Shown: positions 1 through 7,456, counted from the stretch's first letter. The stretch: 16,472 nucleotides of DNA from CAXQRU01 sp964226685 (GCA_964226685.1 CAXQRU010000011.1:1-16472), one strand, 5' to 3'. Notes: a model not told the origin generated them from the letters alone. Numbers and translations: made by a program.

Positions 1-184
1 GCTTCGATTATGATTATTTTAGTAATTATTCTTATTCTGTGTTTTTTTTGTAGGTTAAATATTAATCTCAACTATTGCATGATGGCAATGGCATTTAGGG
101 TGCGATCTAGACTATATCTAATGTAAAGTATAAAATCTTTAATGTTTTTTGATCAAATCGGTTATTGTCTGTCGTTGGTATGGG
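1..184. other. AT-rich left edge without a supported gene
   Basis: Frame 1 is open from the window edge to a stop at 124-126. From an ATG at 10 it would encode a short peptide with one very hydrophobic stretch (Ile, Leu, Val and Phe rich). This could be the tail of a membrane protein cut by the window edge or a chance frame in AT-rich DNA. There is no Shine-Dalgarno sequence and no recognisable family. A TATAAA-like hexamer lies at 129-134 without a matching -35 box. Confidence 0.2.
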
Positions 185-204
185 ATTGTGATGACAATCA
201 CAAT
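185..204. promoter_or_regulatory. CRP-like operator dyad
   Basis: Two perfect 8-bp arms, ATTGTGAT (185-192) and ATCACAAT (197-204), surround a GACA centre. This contains the exact CRP core TGTGA-N6-TCACA at 187-202. The dyad centre is about 22 bp upstream of the ATG at 217 of the PaiB-like remnant. That is too close for ordinary class II activation of that start, so the site would repress it, or it may belong to an older promoter now disrupted. CRP/FNR-family binding is inferred from the motif alone. Confidence 0.5.
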
Positions 205-216
205 TTGAGTCTTATT

Positions 217-417
217 ATGCATATTCCCAAAAAGTTTCAACAAGAAGATCAAGATCAACTGCGAACTTTAATTGAGCGTTGGCCCTTAGGAACCTTAGTC
301 ACCCCTGAATTGGAGGCCAATCATATTCCGTTTGTAATCATGGCCATTCAAGATAGGTATATTTTGCAGGGCCATATCGCGAAAGTAAATCCCCTATGGC
401 AAAGTGCAATTTATTAA
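217..417 (+). pseudogene. PaiB-type FMN-binding regulator, 5' remnant (C-terminal two thirds missing)
   Basis: The 66-residue product starts MHIPKKF. It then shows the N-terminal signature of the PaiB / FMN-binding negative transcriptional regulator family: a PLGTLVT strand (about residues 24-30), a NHIPF motif (about 36-40) and a GHIAKVNPLW motif just before the end. Full family members have about 200 residues and continue after NPLW into a conserved FQGP...YISPSWY segment. Here a stop follows within five residues, and I find no continuation in any frame downstream. The upstream ATG at 142 is in frame but would add 25 residues unlike the family, so I prefer the ATG at 217, although no Shine-Dalgarno sequence precedes it. 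Family assignment is fairly sure. Whether the short product is still made is unknown. Confidence 0.6.
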
Positions 418-587
418 AAATAAACATCAAAAGCAATAGCGATGAAGATTTTAACCTAACGGTTGAGATGGAATTTGTCAATCCCAGAAAAGTCATCACG
501 CCAATTGGAGTATTTGACTTTGGTGGCCCCAAAGGTAAGGTTTCACAGTGGGTTCGTTATTGTGGGCGGTTACTCAATAGAATTTAA
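396..587 (+). CDS. hypothetical 63-residue protein, possibly a gene remnant
   Basis: I do not recognise this product. It begins MAKCNLL, overlaps the end of the PaiB-like remnant in another frame, and ends in a basic segment rich in Lys, Arg and Trp. An internal ATG at 468 is an alternative start. No Shine-Dalgarno sequence precedes the ATG at 396. The frame closes 30 bases before a strong bidirectional terminator, so a plus-strand transcript would end there. It does not match the missing C-terminal half of PaiB. It may be the tail of a different gene joined to the PaiB fragment by a deletion, or a chance frame. Confidence 0.25.
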   Translation: MAKCNLLKINIKSNSDEDFNLTVEMEFVNPRKVITPIGVFDFGGPKGKVSQWVRYCGRLLNRI

Positions 588-616
588 GGCTAGTTTTTGG
601 TTTATTGTCAGTGAAT

Positions 617-644
617 AAAAAAGGGGAGCAAAGCTCCCCTTTTT
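617..644. terminator. bidirectional Rho-independent terminator
   Basis: A perfect 7-bp stem, GGGGAGC (623-629) with GCTCCCC (633-639), has an AAA loop. It is flanked by six A on the left (617-622) and five T on the right (640-644), so it gives a U-tract on either strand. On the minus strand it lies about 20 bases past the stop of the EF-G gene. On the plus strand it closes the small frames at 217-587. Confidence 0.9.
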
Positions 645-660
645 GACGTAAGCTACAATA

Positions 661-2751
661 TTACTTGTTCTTAGCCGCTTTACGCGCTTTGGCTTCTGCA
701 ATAACTGTCTCTGATACTTGTGCAGGACAGGGTAGGTAGTGCGAGAATTCCATTGAGAATTGGCCGCGACCTGAAGTCATGGTGCGTAGTGTCCCAATGT
801 AACCAAACATTTCTGAAAGCGGTACGTTAGCTTTAATGCGAACCCCAGTAGTGCCTTTCTCTTGGTCATTGATCATGCCGCGACGACGGTTAAGATCACC
901 AATAACGTCACCGACGTGATCGTCTGGAGTGAACACGTCCACCTTCATGATCGGCTCAATCAACTGAGGGCCAGCTTTTGGCATAGACTGGCGGAAAGCG
1001 CCTTTAGCGGCGATTTCAAAGGCAATGGCTGACGAGTCAACGGCGTGGTAGCTACCATCAAATAGTTCAACTTCAACGTCCAAGACGGGGAAGCCGGCTA
1101 GTGGGCCTTCATCCATCATGCCTTTAAAGCCTTTTTCAATAGCAGGGAAGAATTCTTTAGGAACGTTACCGCCTACAACCGTAGAGGTAAAGTTAAAGCC
1201 GCTGCCAGGCTCACCAGGTCTGATACGATAATCGATCTTACCAAACTGTCCAGAACCGCCCGATTGCTTCTTGTGGGTATAGCTGTCTTCGATGGCTTTG
1301 GTGATGGTTTCACGATAAGCCACTTGAGGCTGACCAACAATCAAGTCAACACCGTAGGTACGCTTAAGAATGTCCACTTTAATGTCTAAGTGAAGCTCGC
1401 CCATACCTTTAAGGATGGTTTCTCCAGATTCTTCGTCAGTTTCAACGCGGAATGTTGGATCTTCAGCGACCATTTTACCAATCGCAATACCCATTTTTTC
1501 AGAGCCGCCTTTGTCTTTCGGTGCAACGGCAATAGAAATTACAGGCTCAGGGAAAACCATGGGTTCAAGGGTGACGGGGTCTTTAGGATCGCACAGTGTG
1601 TGGCCAGTTTGCACGTTCTTCATGCCTACGATGGCAATGATGTCGCCAGCTTGAGCTGAGCTGATCTCGTTACGGTCATCAGCATGCATTTCAACCATGC
1701 GGCCAATGCGCTCGGTTTTGCCGGTAAATGAGTTTAGGATGGTGTCACCTTTGTTGAGCTTACCTGAGTAGATGCGAACGAAAGTGAGGGCGCCGAAGCG
1801 GTCATCCATAATTTTAAAGGCCAGAGCTTTTAAAGTTTCATCTGCAGATACTGTAGCGAATTTTCCTGTCTCATTGCCTTCTTCGTCAGTCAATGGTTGT
1901 GGGTCAACTTCGGTAGGGCTAGGTAGGTAGTCCACGACGGCATCCAGCACTAACTGAATCCCTTTGTTTTTAAACGCTGAACCACAGAAGGTTGGGAAGA
2001 AGTCTAGCGCGATGGTGCCTTTGCGAATACAACGCTTGATGTCGTCTATAGAAGGCTCTTCGCCATCCATATAGGCCATCATCAGCTCATCGTCTTGCTC
2101 AACAGCCATTTCAATCAATTTTTCGCGATACTCAGCCACTTGATCAAGCATGTCAGCAGGAATTTCTTTTTCTTCATAATTCTCTGGGAGGCCTGAGTTG
2201 TCCCATATATAAGCTTTCTGAGTGAGAACGTCCACAACGCCGACGAAGTCATCTTCACGGCCAATAGGTAATGTCATAACCAGAGGGTTAGCACCTAATA
2301 CACGCTTAACTTGACCCACTACGCGCAAGAAGTCGGCGCCCATGCGGTCTAGTTTGTTGACGAAGATGATACGAGCAACTTCTGATTCGTTAGCGTAGCG
2401 CCAGTTAGTTTCTGACTGAGGCTCAACACCGCCAGAACCACAGAATACACCAATGCCGCCGTCGAGTACTTTTAGCGAACGGTAAACTTCTACGGTGAAG
2501 TCAACGTGGCCAGGGGTATCGATAATGTTGAAACGGTGGTCTTTCCAAAAACAAGTGGTAGCAGCGGATTGGATAGTAATGCCGCGCTCTTGTTCTTGTG
2601 CCATAAAGTCAGTGGTGGCGGCACCATCGTGCACTTCCCCAGTCTTATGGATCTTACCGGTTAATTTAAGAATACGTTCTGTGGTAGTAGTTTTGCCGGC
2701 GTCAACGTGGGCAAAAATACCGATATTTCTGTAGCGTGATAAATCAGTCAT
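661..2751 (-). CDS. fusA: elongation factor G, second-paralogue (EF-G2 / FusA2) type
   Basis: This is a 696-residue GTPase that moves tRNA and mRNA through the ribosome during translation; EF-G paralogues may instead act in ribosome recycling. All G motifs are intact: AHVDAGKT (14-21), RGIT (56-59), DTPGH (78-82), NKLD (132-135) and GSAFK (257-261). Domains II to V follow, with GMGELHLDIK in domain III and a final SGRGQFSMEFSHY block. Length is normal for the family. The gene stands alone, without rpsL, rpsG or tuf, and the sequence near the N-terminus (KLTGKIHKTGEVHDG) fits the stand-alone second EF-G of Vibrio-like gammaproteobacteria rather than the str-operon copy. It has its own promoter at 2790-2818 and terminator at 617-644. 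Only a weak ribosome site precedes the ATG. EF-G identity is certain; the paralogue assignment is likely. Confidence 0.97.
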   Translation of the reverse strand: MTDLSRYRNIGIFAHVDAGKTTTTERILKLTGKIHKTGEVHDGAATTDFMAQEQERGITIQSAATTCFWKDHRFNIIDTPGHVDFTVEVYRSLKVLDGGIGVFCGSGGVEPQSETNWRYANESEVARIIFVNKLDRMGADFLRVVGQVKRVLGANPLVMTLPIGREDDFVGVVDVLTQKAYIWDNSGLPENYEEKEIPADMLDQVAEYREKLIEMAVEQDDELMMAYMDGEEPSIDDIKRCIRKGTIALDFFPTFCGSAFKNKGIQLVLDAVVDYLPSPTEVDPQPLTDEEGNETGKFATVSADETLKALAFKIMDDRFGALTFVRIYSGKLNKGDTILNSFTGKTERIGRMVEMHADDRNEISSAQAGDIIAIVGMKNVQTGHTLCDPKDPVTLEPMVFPEPVISIAVAPKDKGGSEKMGIAIGKMVAEDPTFRVETDEESGETILKGMGELHLDIKVDILKRTYGVDLIVGQPQVAYRETITKAIEDSYTHKKQSGGSGQFGKIDYRIRPGEPGSGFNFTSTVVGGNVPKEFFPAIEKGFKGMMDEGPLAGFPVLDVEVELFDGSYHAVDSSAIAFEIAAKGAFRQSMPKAGPQLIEPIMKVDVFTPDDHVGDVIGDLNRRRGMINDQEKGTTGVRIKANVPLSEMFGYIGTLRTMTSGRGQFSMEFSHYLPCPAQVSETVIAEAKARKAAKNK

Positions 2752-2789
2752 TGGTGGTTACTCATCAGATTGTGCAAAAATAGCGGCGC

Positions 2790-2818
2790 ATTATACAGGA
2801 GTTATCAAGGTTTGTTGA
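2790..2818 (-). promoter_or_regulatory. sigma-70 promoter of the EF-G gene
   Basis: On the minus strand a perfect TATAAT -10 box (2790-2795) is preceded, after 17 bp, by TCAACA (2813-2818), which matches four of six -35 positions. The predicted leader is roughly 30 nt before the ATG at 2751. No other promoter of this quality lies upstream of the gene. Confidence 0.65.
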
Positions 2819-2893
2819 GTGCTAAGCTTGATTTTGTTGTTTGATCGATAGTTGTGCATCTTTTATTATGTAATTCAATGAGTTATAAATTGA

Positions 2894-2921
2894 TTGACAG
2901 ATCACTTGTTTTTGTTACATT
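2894..2921 (+). promoter_or_regulatory. candidate sigma-70 promoter of the lipase-jacalin gene
   Basis: A perfect TTGACA (2894-2899) is followed after 16 bp by TACATT (2916-2921), which matches four of six -10 positions. The start codon at 3006 would have a leader of roughly 80 nt. The rest of the 254-bp divergent region 2752-3005 shows only this promoter and that of the EF-G gene. Confidence 0.5.
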
Positions 2922-3005
2922 TTGCGCCATTGGTGGGGCTGTGGCTTCACTGCTTTTACTTAGGATTGGATCTGGCTTTTAGAAGAAGCCAAATTGGAGA
3001 AATGT

Positions 3006-5246
3006 ATGAATAAATTGTTTTCAGCCCTGTTTGCTCTGGGTTGCTCTGTTTCTATGCAGGCCAATGCTTGTGTTGATCAGCTAGATGCAAATAATTCCTG
3101 TCGCATTCGAGCGACAATTCCTTATGAGTCTGGTTATGGTGCGGGGGATATAAAAGTCTATCCTGCCTCAGGTTACTCTCGTCCAACTTATAATAAGACC
3201 ATCGTGCTTATTTCAGGTTATGACCCTCAAAATGTATTTAGTTTTGAGGAGATTTATAAAGATTCCAACCAATTTGGTCTATTAACTAATTTGTCTAGCC
3301 GGGGCTATGACCTAGTCATCTTCAAGCCAGCTAATAGTAATGACTATATTCAGCGAAATGCGTTCGCCACGGTTGAATTGCTTAAGCGTTTGCAAAACAG
3401 CCAGGATGTGAGAGTAGTAGGCCTCAGTCAGGGCGGTGTCATCGCCAAATACGCATTGTATTATATGAATGAACATAACATTAACCATTCGGTTAATGCG
3501 TTTGTTTCCTTTGATGCACCTCATCAGGGTGCTCATGTGCCAATGGGACTACAAATGATCCCTGTGTTTTTTGATGATGCAGCGGATGCCATCAAGCGCA
3601 GTACCAGCAAAATTGGTCTTTTTGGTTTCCGTATGCCAGATCTTGAGTTCGTTGCACCTTTGGTTGTTGATATGGGGACAGAAGAGCTGAATCAGGCTCA
3701 ATCCTTGGCTAGCATGTTGAGTGAGCAATATTTGACGACCTCAGCGGCCAGGCAGTTGTTGAGTCAACATTACAGCCAAGGTTTATATGATTACTATGGT
3801 CAGGCGGCCACCGATGCCGTTAGAGCGTTGGAAAAAGATCAACTAAGTCGTTATGGCGGTAGCGCTTGGAATCGGGGCGATTCGGATAGCGAGCAGATGG
3901 TAGCGTGGTCGTGTGCAGAGTGGGATCGCCGTGCTTCGGGTTATGGTGATGATGTGCCTACGGTTCCACAAGCTTGCTCTTTCCTAAAAAGCAGGAGAAT
4001 TTCCTATGGTGATTCCTATTGTGAGTCGCTTCATAAAGCTTGGCAGTTGAATGCGTTTAACGTTTATAGTGATGCCTATAGCGACCCCTATGGCCAAAAT
4101 GAGTGTGCTCCTAGTTTGGCGCTCTTCAAGCAAAGAGATGAGGCTAAAGTTGAGGCCGATAAAACGAATCGGCTCCAGCAAAATTTACAGCGTGAATTGG
4201 CTAATATGAAGAAAGGGTATGGTGATGTTTATGCAGTTGCTATAACCAATGGAAATTTGGCTGGCAGAAAGCTCAATATAGTCCCTGGCCAATCTTACTT
4301 GTCTTACACTAGTCAAACTTATAAAGACGTCACGTTTTATGTGAATGTGAATGCATATTCACCTACAGGGACCTTTTTCTATGGAAGGGCCAGAGCACCC
4401 CAAACAACCAATTTGCTCAGCGGTGGTCGCAAAAATGTGTTAGTCACAGATATCAAAGGTACCCAATACGGGGAGTTTTTGGATGCTGAGTCAGGTGGCT
4501 ATATGGATTTCCCGTTAGTGTTTGCCGAATTATATAATTCAGCAGCAGGCGCCACATTTGGCAATATGCAAATGAAGATCCCAAGGCATAGCTTTATCAG
4601 CATGTGTAGTGCATTGGATGTGCCTTTGGTTGGTTGTAGTTTTAATAGTGCAGAAGATGCAGCTCGGTTTTCACCGTTTGATAAAGTGTATGCAGCTAGC
4701 ACTTCGGCTTCAACTCAACACCTGCAGTTAACGTCGTATTTATCTAATGGTATCTTCGAGGCTATGACAACTCCAGTGGGTGCCTTTGTGGGTACACAGC
4801 AGCAGGCTGTATTGGATGATACACCCCCTGAGCCTGTAGCGTATGGTGCGGTTGGCGGCTCTGGTGGAACTGCATTTGATGATACCATTAAGCGCCCCGG
4901 CTTTAGAATTGCCTCGGTAACCGTGCGAAGTGGCAAGCGTGTGGATGCGATTCAGGTCACCTATGCAGATCCGGATGGTCGATTGCAACCACAGCCTCAG
5001 CGCGGTGGCAATGGCGGTCGAGCCACTACCATTAGCTTGTCTGAAGGTGAACAAATTGTCGATGTATCGGGTATATCGAGTTCAGGCCGTATTCATCGTC
5101 TAACCATAAAAACCAGCAAGGGTCGAACTTTTACCTTTGGCCGGGGAACTAGCGGTACAAGTTTCCAATTCTCAGGTAATGTGATTGGCTTTTTCGGCCG
5201 CTCTGGTCGAGAGCTAGATGCGATTGGTGTTTGGGTTCAGCCATAG
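3006..5246 (+). CDS. secreted lipase-like alpha/beta hydrolase with C-terminal jacalin-like lectin domain
   Basis: The product has 746 residues. Residues 1-21 form a signal peptide with an ANA cleavage site; the next residue is Cys, but the site is not a lipobox. An alpha/beta-hydrolase domain follows, with the nucleophile elbow GLSQGG (Ser141) and a DAPHQGA motif (170-176) as in secreted lipases. The acid and His of the triad are not certain. A long middle part rich in Tyr and Gly is unassigned. Residues about 613-746 look like a jacalin-type beta-prism lectin: a GGSGG-containing start, a GGNGG repeat, and the closing FFGRSGRELDAIGV pattern. An export and carbohydrate-binding role for this enzyme is inference. 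I chose the ATG at 3006 because GGAGA (2996-3000) lies 5 nt before it; a TTG at 2994 would overlap that ribosome site. The gene is followed by a strong hairpin, so it is probably monocistronic. Confidence 0.85.
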   Translation: MNKLFSALFALGCSVSMQANACVDQLDANNSCRIRATIPYESGYGAGDIKVYPASGYSRPTYNKTIVLISGYDPQNVFSFEEIYKDSNQFGLLTNLSSRGYDLVIFKPANSNDYIQRNAFATVELLKRLQNSQDVRVVGLSQGGVIAKYALYYMNEHNINHSVNAFVSFDAPHQGAHVPMGLQMIPVFFDDAADAIKRSTSKIGLFGFRMPDLEFVAPLVVDMGTEELNQAQSLASMLSEQYLTTSAARQLLSQHYSQGLYDYYGQAATDAVRALEKDQLSRYGGSAWNRGDSDSEQMVAWSCAEWDRRASGYGDDVPTVPQACSFLKSRRISYGDSYCESLHKAWQLNAFNVYSDAYSDPYGQNECAPSLALFKQRDEAKVEADKTNRLQQNLQRELANMKKGYGDVYAVAITNGNLAGRKLNIVPGQSYLSYTSQTYKDVTFYVNVNAYSPTGTFFYGRARAPQTTNLLSGGRKNVLVTDIKGTQYGEFLDAESGGYMDFPLVFAELYNSAAGATFGNMQMKIPRHSFISMCSALDVPLVGCSFNSAEDAARFSPFDKVYAASTSASTQHLQLTSYLSNGIFEAMTTPVGAFVGTQQQAVLDDTPPEPVAYGAVGGSGGTAFDDTIKRPGFRIASVTVRSGKRVDAIQVTYADPDGRLQPQPQRGGNGGRATTISLSEGEQIVDVSGISSSGRIHRLTIKTSKGRTFTFGRGTSGTSFQFSGNVIGFFGRSGRELDAIGVWVQP

Positions 5247-5248
5247 TT

Positions 5249-5286
5249 AAATTGGCACATGCTGCTAGTCAGTATGTGCCAATTTT
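5249..5286 (+). terminator. long stem-loop terminator after the lipase-jacalin gene
   Basis: AAATTGGCACAT (5249-5260) pairs perfectly with ATGTGCCAATTT (5274-5285). The stem can extend through a G-U pair and CTG/CAG to a 5-nt loop at 5265-5269. It begins three bases past the stop codon. The T run after it is short (5283-5286). Confidence 0.75.
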
Positions 5287-5343
5287 CATAACTTTGATAC
5301 ACTGGCGATGTGTATTCGCAAATGTATTAGAGGAGATGTCTGT

Positions 5344-6126
5344 TTGTGGTCTGATTTTGATGTGCTCAATGCACTGAATTTTTCATCAAGTTGTATCACT
5401 CAGGCTGATCTTGTTTATGGCCCAAAGCCTCGGCATAAATTGGATGTCTTTAGAGCCAAGCAAGCATCTTCGATTACCATCGTCTTTTTGTATGGTGGGA
5501 ATTGGCGAAAAGGCAACAAAGTCGATTATCGTTATGTGGGCACCAGTCTTGCCAGGCGTAATATTAATGCCGTATTAATTGATTATCGTCTGTACCCAGA
5601 GGTTGTTTTTCCTGAATTCATTCATGATGCACAAATGGCGGTTAATTGGGTGTTTGGTCATGGTGAAGAGCTTTTTGGTCAAGCGCAGAAAGTCTTTTTA
5701 ATGGGGCACTCCGCTGGCGCTCATATCGCTGCGAACGTGGCGTATCAAACGATATTTGCACCTAATTATCCCGTCGATGGTTTTATTGGTCTTTCAGGCC
5801 CTTATCTAAAATTTTTGCCCACTCAATCAGAGGATTTAAAACAAATCTTTGGGCAAGAACCTTGCATGCAAACTCAGGGTTTGATTGACGCAAAATTAAT
5901 GCCTGATTGTTTGCCAAAAGCGCTACTGGTTCATGGAGAGAGTGATCAAATTGTCTTGCCAAGAGAGTCTCGAGCGTTCGCCGAACTTTTGATGACAAGG
6001 GGCGCCAGTGTTGATTTAAAACTGTTTTCTGGGAAGGGGCATGCGGTCATTGCGGCATCACTGGCAACGATACTTAGCTGGCGTTTGCCGATTTTAAAAG
6101 AGATTGAGCAGTTTGTTTTTCAATAA
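5344..6126 (+). CDS. alpha/beta hydrolase, BD-FAE / HSL-type carboxylesterase
   Basis: The product is a cytoplasmic esterase-like protein of about 260 residues. The oxyanion-hole segment is YGGNW (50-54), using Tyr in place of the His seen in classical HGG motifs. DYRLYPE (80-86) follows. The nucleophile elbow is GHSAGAH with Ser123, the acid is Asp201 in VHGESDQ, and His233 lies in GKGH, so the triad is complete. There is no signal peptide. The frame is open from an ATG at 5308, but that ATG has no ribosome site. An AGGAG (5331-5335) lies 8 nt before a TTG at 5344, whose product starts like other family members. I chose the TTG; the 5308 start adds 12 residues. The substrate is unknown, probably a short-chain ester. 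Its place after the secreted lipase suggests lipid or ester use, but a hairpin separates the two. Confidence 0.8.
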   Translation: MWSDFDVLNALNFSSSCITQADLVYGPKPRHKLDVFRAKQASSITIVFLYGGNWRKGNKVDYRYVGTSLARRNINAVLIDYRLYPEVVFPEFIHDAQMAVNWVFGHGEELFGQAQKVFLMGHSAGAHIAANVAYQTIFAPNYPVDGFIGLSGPYLKFLPTQSEDLKQIFGQEPCMQTQGLIDAKLMPDCLPKALLVHGESDQIVLPRESRAFAELLMTRGASVDLKLFSGKGHAVIAASLATILSWRLPILKEIEQFVFQ

Positions 6127-6171
6127 TGAAATGGTTTTGTGAAGTGGCTTTGGTTTTTAAGTTTTTGTGCC

Positions 6172-6200
6172 TTGACGCCCCTAATGATCCTTTTTATACT
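6172..6200 (+). promoter_or_regulatory. near-consensus sigma-70 promoter of the small membrane protein
   Basis: TTGACG (6172-6177) and TATACT (6195-6200) each match five of six consensus positions and are 17 bp apart. The expected start of transcription, near 6207, lies before the ribosome site and ATG of the gene at 6229. This argues against the in-frame GTG at 6139 as the start. Confidence 0.65.
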
Positions 6201-6228
6201 CGCAAAAAATTCGATAAAAGGACTTGCT

Positions 6229-6618
6229 ATGTCTATTTCAAAAACATTGTATTTATCACAGTTACCTACGGAGCAGTTATCAGTTCTAGCCAAACGTTAC
6301 CGGCGTTTTTGGGTAGCATTTTTGTTGGTGTTATTTTTCATGATATTGCTGTTATCCGGTGTCGCGAGTTTTGCCAAAGTTTGGGTGGAGACCCATGATG
6401 TTGTCGATCCGACCCGAGCTGAACACCGTCAAGTATTGATTATGGTCGCGAGTGTCGTCGGTGCTATTGTTTTGCTTTGTGTTTGTTTCCTGATGTTTAA
6501 TGCTTCTGCTTTGCGCTCTACGGTGAGGTCGGTCGCTATGGGGCATTCTCTGCCGTTTAAATCTCTGCTCAAAGAGTGTGGTAAAAATCAGCGTTATCTC
6601 AAGCGCTATTTAAAATAA
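6229..6618 (+). CDS. small two-helix membrane protein of unknown function
   Basis: I do not recognise a family. The 129-residue product begins MSISKTLYLSQLP. It has a basic segment (KRYRR), a first membrane helix at about residues 28-50, a polar loop with several acidic residues (VETHDVVD), a second helix at about 66-90, and a basic tail ending in KNQRYLKRYLK. It is likely an inner-membrane protein with both ends in the cytoplasm. The ATG at 6229 is chosen because AAAGGA (6217-6222) lies 6 nt upstream and a good promoter precedes it. The frame is open back to a GTG at 6139, which would add a third hydrophobic segment but has no ribosome site and spans the promoter. No clear terminator follows. 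Confidence 0.65.
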   Translation: MSISKTLYLSQLPTEQLSVLAKRYRRFWVAFLLVLFFMILLLSGVASFAKVWVETHDVVDPTRAEHRQVLIMVASVVGAIVLLCVCFLMFNASALRSTVRSVAMGHSLPFKSLLKECGKNQRYLKRYLK

Positions 6619-6645
6619 GCCTTTTCAAATAAATCTCTTAATAGG

Positions 6646-6673
6646 TTGAAATCCCCAGGTTTTCGGTCATACT
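6646..6673 (+). promoter_or_regulatory. candidate promoter of the phosphodiesterase-oxidoreductase-kinase unit
   Basis: TTGAAA (6646-6651, five of six) and CATACT (6668-6673, four of six) are 16 bp apart. The -10 box overlaps the dyad at 6663-6692. The predicted leader before the ATG at 6707 is under 35 nt. Confidence 0.45.
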
Positions 6674-6692
6674 CGATGGTATGCATGACCGA
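6663..6692. promoter_or_regulatory. palindromic operator candidate before the phosphodiesterase gene
   Basis: TCGGTCAT (6663-6670) and ATGACCGA (6685-6692) are perfect inverted arms 14 bp apart, with their centres 22 bp or about two helical turns apart. A second, off-centre dyad, CATAC-N6-GTATG, lies inside at 6668-6683. The position over the -10 box and just upstream of the ribosome site AGGGGG (6697-6702) suits a repressor site. As RNA it could fold into a stem, and CCCC (6653-6656) could pair with the GGGG of the ribosome site. It does not resemble the GlpR operator. Confidence 0.5.
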
Positions 6693-6706
6693 TTCTAGGG
6701 GGTTTC

Positions 6707-7456
6707 ATGTCACCCAAGCCGATTCTTATAGCCCACCGTGGTTTTTCGGCGGCTTATCCTGAAAATACGCTGCTTAGCTATCGCAAAGCCTATGAATGCG
6801 GCATAAAAATGGTTGAGTTGGATCTACAGCTGACTCAAGATCATGTGCCTGTTTTGCATCACGATTTATCTTTGCAAAGAATGGCGGGGGTGGATGTCGA
6901 TATCCACACCTTAACATTCAAAGAATTTATTCGATATCCCGCAAGTTTTTCGGCTCAGTTTGGTGGTCAGTTTTCGGATAATGTACCTACTGCATTTTCT
7001 GAGTTTTGCTTGTGGCTAGCTCAAAGACCAGATGTGTGTGCCTTTATCGAGTTAAAAACGGAGTCTATAGAGGCCTTTGGTGCGGACTTATTTGCTAGGC
7101 AAGTTTGGCGTTGCATTCAAGAGGCTGGGGTGGTTTCCCAGTGTGTAATCATTTCTTTTGATATTTCTGTGTTAAAGGCTTCTCGCCAGTTATCCGTTAT
7201 GGCTGTTGGTTGGGTATTGCCAGAGTGGAGTTTGGTACAACAAGCGCAGGCCAATGATTTGCAACCCGAATTTTTATTCTGTAGCCGTAAGCGTTTGCCA
7301 CCCAATGATGGCTCACTTTGGCCGGGGCTTTGGGAGTGGGTCGTTTACAATATCGATGACGAAGCCACCTTGGCTTTATTTTCCAATCGTCCTCGTATTC
7401 GCTATTTGGAAACCAACGAGGCAGCAAAGTTGGTTAGCTTGGTGGAGTCATTGTGA
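6707..7456 (+). CDS. glycerophosphodiester phosphodiesterase (UgpQ-like, cytoplasmic)
   Basis: The enzyme hydrolyses glycerophosphodiesters, the deacylated forms of phospholipids, to glycerol-3-phosphate and an alcohol. The 249 residues match the size of cytoplasmic UgpQ, and there is no signal peptide. GDPD motifs are present in order: AHRG (9-12, catalytic His10), PENT (18-21), ELDLQLT (37-43, metal ligands Glu37 and Asp39), HHD (51-53, catalytic His52) and IELK (114-117, with Glu115 and Lys117). The closing part has the YNIDDE block expected near the last barrel strand. AGGGGG (6697-6702) lies 4 nt before the ATG. The stop overlaps the GTG of the next gene by 3 bases, so the two are translationally coupled and the product very likely feeds the downstream oxidoreductase. 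Confidence 0.93.
   Translation: MSPKPILIAHRGFSAAYPENTLLSYRKAYECGIKMVELDLQLTQDHVPVLHHDLSLQRMAGVDVDIHTLTFKEFIRYPASFSAQFGGQFSDNVPTAFSEFCLWLAQRPDVCAFIELKTESIEAFGADLFARQVWRCIQEAGVVSQCVIISFDISVLKASRQLSVMAVGWVLPEWSLVQQAQANDLQPEFLFCSRKRLPPNDGSLWPGLWEWVVYNIDDEATLALFSNRPRIRYLETNEAAKLVSLVESL

Noticed and set aside
1..13. Reverse-complement adapter at the left edge
   Set aside because: The first bases (GCTTCGATTATG) do not match GCTCTTCCGATCT, so the left edge shows no adapter.
1390..1659. Plus-strand frames opposite the EF-G gene, and similar antisense frames over the lipase, priA and LysR genes
   Set aside because: They are mirror frames of well-recognised proteins, with no ribosome sites or family motifs of their own.
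3063..3074. Lipobox-like ANAC at the signal peptide end of the lipase-jacalin protein
   Set aside because: Position -3 is Ala rather than Leu and -2 is Asn, so an ordinary signal peptidase I site before the Cys is more likely than a lipoprotein site.
6139..6228. GTG start at 6139 adding a third hydrophobic segment to the small membrane protein
   Set aside because: The added part spans a near-consensus promoter and has no ribosome site, whereas the ATG at 6229 has AAAGGA at 6 nt.
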